Assembly (NCBI GenBank): GCA_945901125.1
Contig: CAMDKD010000065.1
Span: 1 to 5,907 of the forward strand
Reading direction: 5' to 3'
Length of the DNA: 5,907 nucleotides
Source of the DNA: Bordetella parapertussis
GTDB lineage: Bacteria; Pseudomonadota; Gammaproteobacteria; Burkholderiales; Burkholderiaceae_C
Shown: positions 5,652-5,907 of the stretch, piece by piece
Layout of the letters: each line of letters begins with the position of its first letter
How positions within the stretch are numbered: position 1 is the first letter of the stretch
Notes under the pieces: generated by a model
Told to the model about the DNA's origin: nothing
What the model saw: the letters and a program-made list of their open reading frames with translations, nothing else
Database searches by the model: none
Translations under genes and position numbers: made by a program

Positions 5652-5907
5652 GCTCGGCGGCCTCGACATTGATTTGGCCGGATAGCAGGCGGGGGAGAAG
5701 CAGGTCGCGGGTGCGGCGGAGGTTTTGGATTTTCTTTGCATAGGTCTCTGCCGCTGAGCGTATGCCATGCACAGATTTCCCGAACTGCTGTTGAAGAATG
5801 ATCGGCGGAATTGCTAAATCGATGTCCGAAATAGCAGCGCGACCAAGTTCAGTCTGGCCTGTCGCACCGACTCCCATGCGTTCAAAGGTTTCTTGAAGGC
5901 TAAGCAA
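5644..5907 (-). CDS. hsdS: Type I restriction-modification specificity subunit HsdS, C-terminal end (5' part beyond window)
   Basis: HsdS supplies the DNA target recognition of the type I methyltransferase and restriction complex. Only the last 87 residues are present. GATGQTELGRAAISDIDLAIPPIILQQQF matches the end of a target-recognition domain, where HsdS proteins typically read G-x-x-Q-x-x-L-(6)-I-x-(I/L)-P-P-x-x-x-Q. The following helix (FGKSVHGIRSAAETYAKKIQNLRRTRDLLLPRLLSGQINVE) is the conserved C-terminal spacer that pairs with HsdM, and LLPRLLSGQI is characteristic. The first codon in the window is TTG, but this is an internal Leu and not a start. The stop is TAA at 5646-5644, overlapping the fic start by 8 nt, so hsdS and fic are probably on one transcript. 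Target specificity cannot be read because the recognition domains are missing. Confidence 0.93.
   Translation of the reverse strand: MLSLQETFERMGVGATGQTELGRAAISDIDLAIPPIILQQQFGKSVHGIRSAAETYAKKIQNLRRTRDLLLPRLLSGQINVEAAEHV
5661..5664 (-). promoter_or_regulatory. Candidate ribosome binding site for fic
   Basis: GAGG on the minus strand ends 9 nt before the ATG at 5651. It lies inside the last codons of hsdS and supports the start at 5651 over the upstream in-frame ATG at 5768. Confidence 0.4.

Noticed and set aside
5652..5768. A longer Fic start at 5768 adding 39 residues
   Set aside because: The extension is the second frame of hsdS (Arg/Ser/Pro-rich) and does not resemble Fic proteins. ATG 5651 has a GAGG upstream and gives the usual family length.

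Overview
The window carries the downstream end of a type I restriction-modification (R-M) operon. Every gene I can support lies on the minus strand, so the locus reads from right to left as printed. In transcription order it holds: the C-terminal end of a DNA-specificity subunit (hsdS, cut by the right edge); a complete Fic-family protein (375 residues) overlapping the hsdS end by 8 nt; a 145-nt gap with a symmetric repeat array; a restriction/translocase subunit gene (hsdR) broken by an apparent single-base deletion; a 257-nt gap; and a DsbA/2-hydroxychromene-2-carboxylate isomerase-type protein, cut by the left edge. No hsdM is visible; if present it would lie beyond the right edge.

The organism is probably a betaproteobacterium, perhaps from the Comamonadaceae. 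This is inferred from moderately high GC, the codon style (many GCC/GGC/CTG codons in the DsbA-like gene) and the type of DsbA/HCCA protein; it was not tested by a search. The DsbA-like gene looks more GC-rich than the R-M genes, which would suit an R-M island beside core chromosomal genes.

Functionally, HsdS with HsdM (not seen) would give the sequence-specific methyltransferase, and HsdR adds ATP-driven translocation and cleavage. The sequence as given would make only a 685-residue HsdR lacking motif VI and the C-terminal domain, so restriction should be lost while methylation could persist. This is either a real inactivating mutation or a sequencing/assembly error. All conserved motifs on both sides are intact, so the lesion is recent or artefactual. 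The Fic protein keeps its full catalytic motif, an N-terminal inhibitory motif and a C-terminal winged-helix domain.

The least expected structure is the fic-hsdR spacer. Four copies of a TTGTGGAG-type half-site sit as two nested inverted repeats sharing one dyad centre (about 4471.5), with exactly 30 bp between the copies on each side. It looks like an operator for a dimeric regulator controlling hsdR. The winged-helix Fic protein encoded next to it is an attractive but untested candidate for that regulator.
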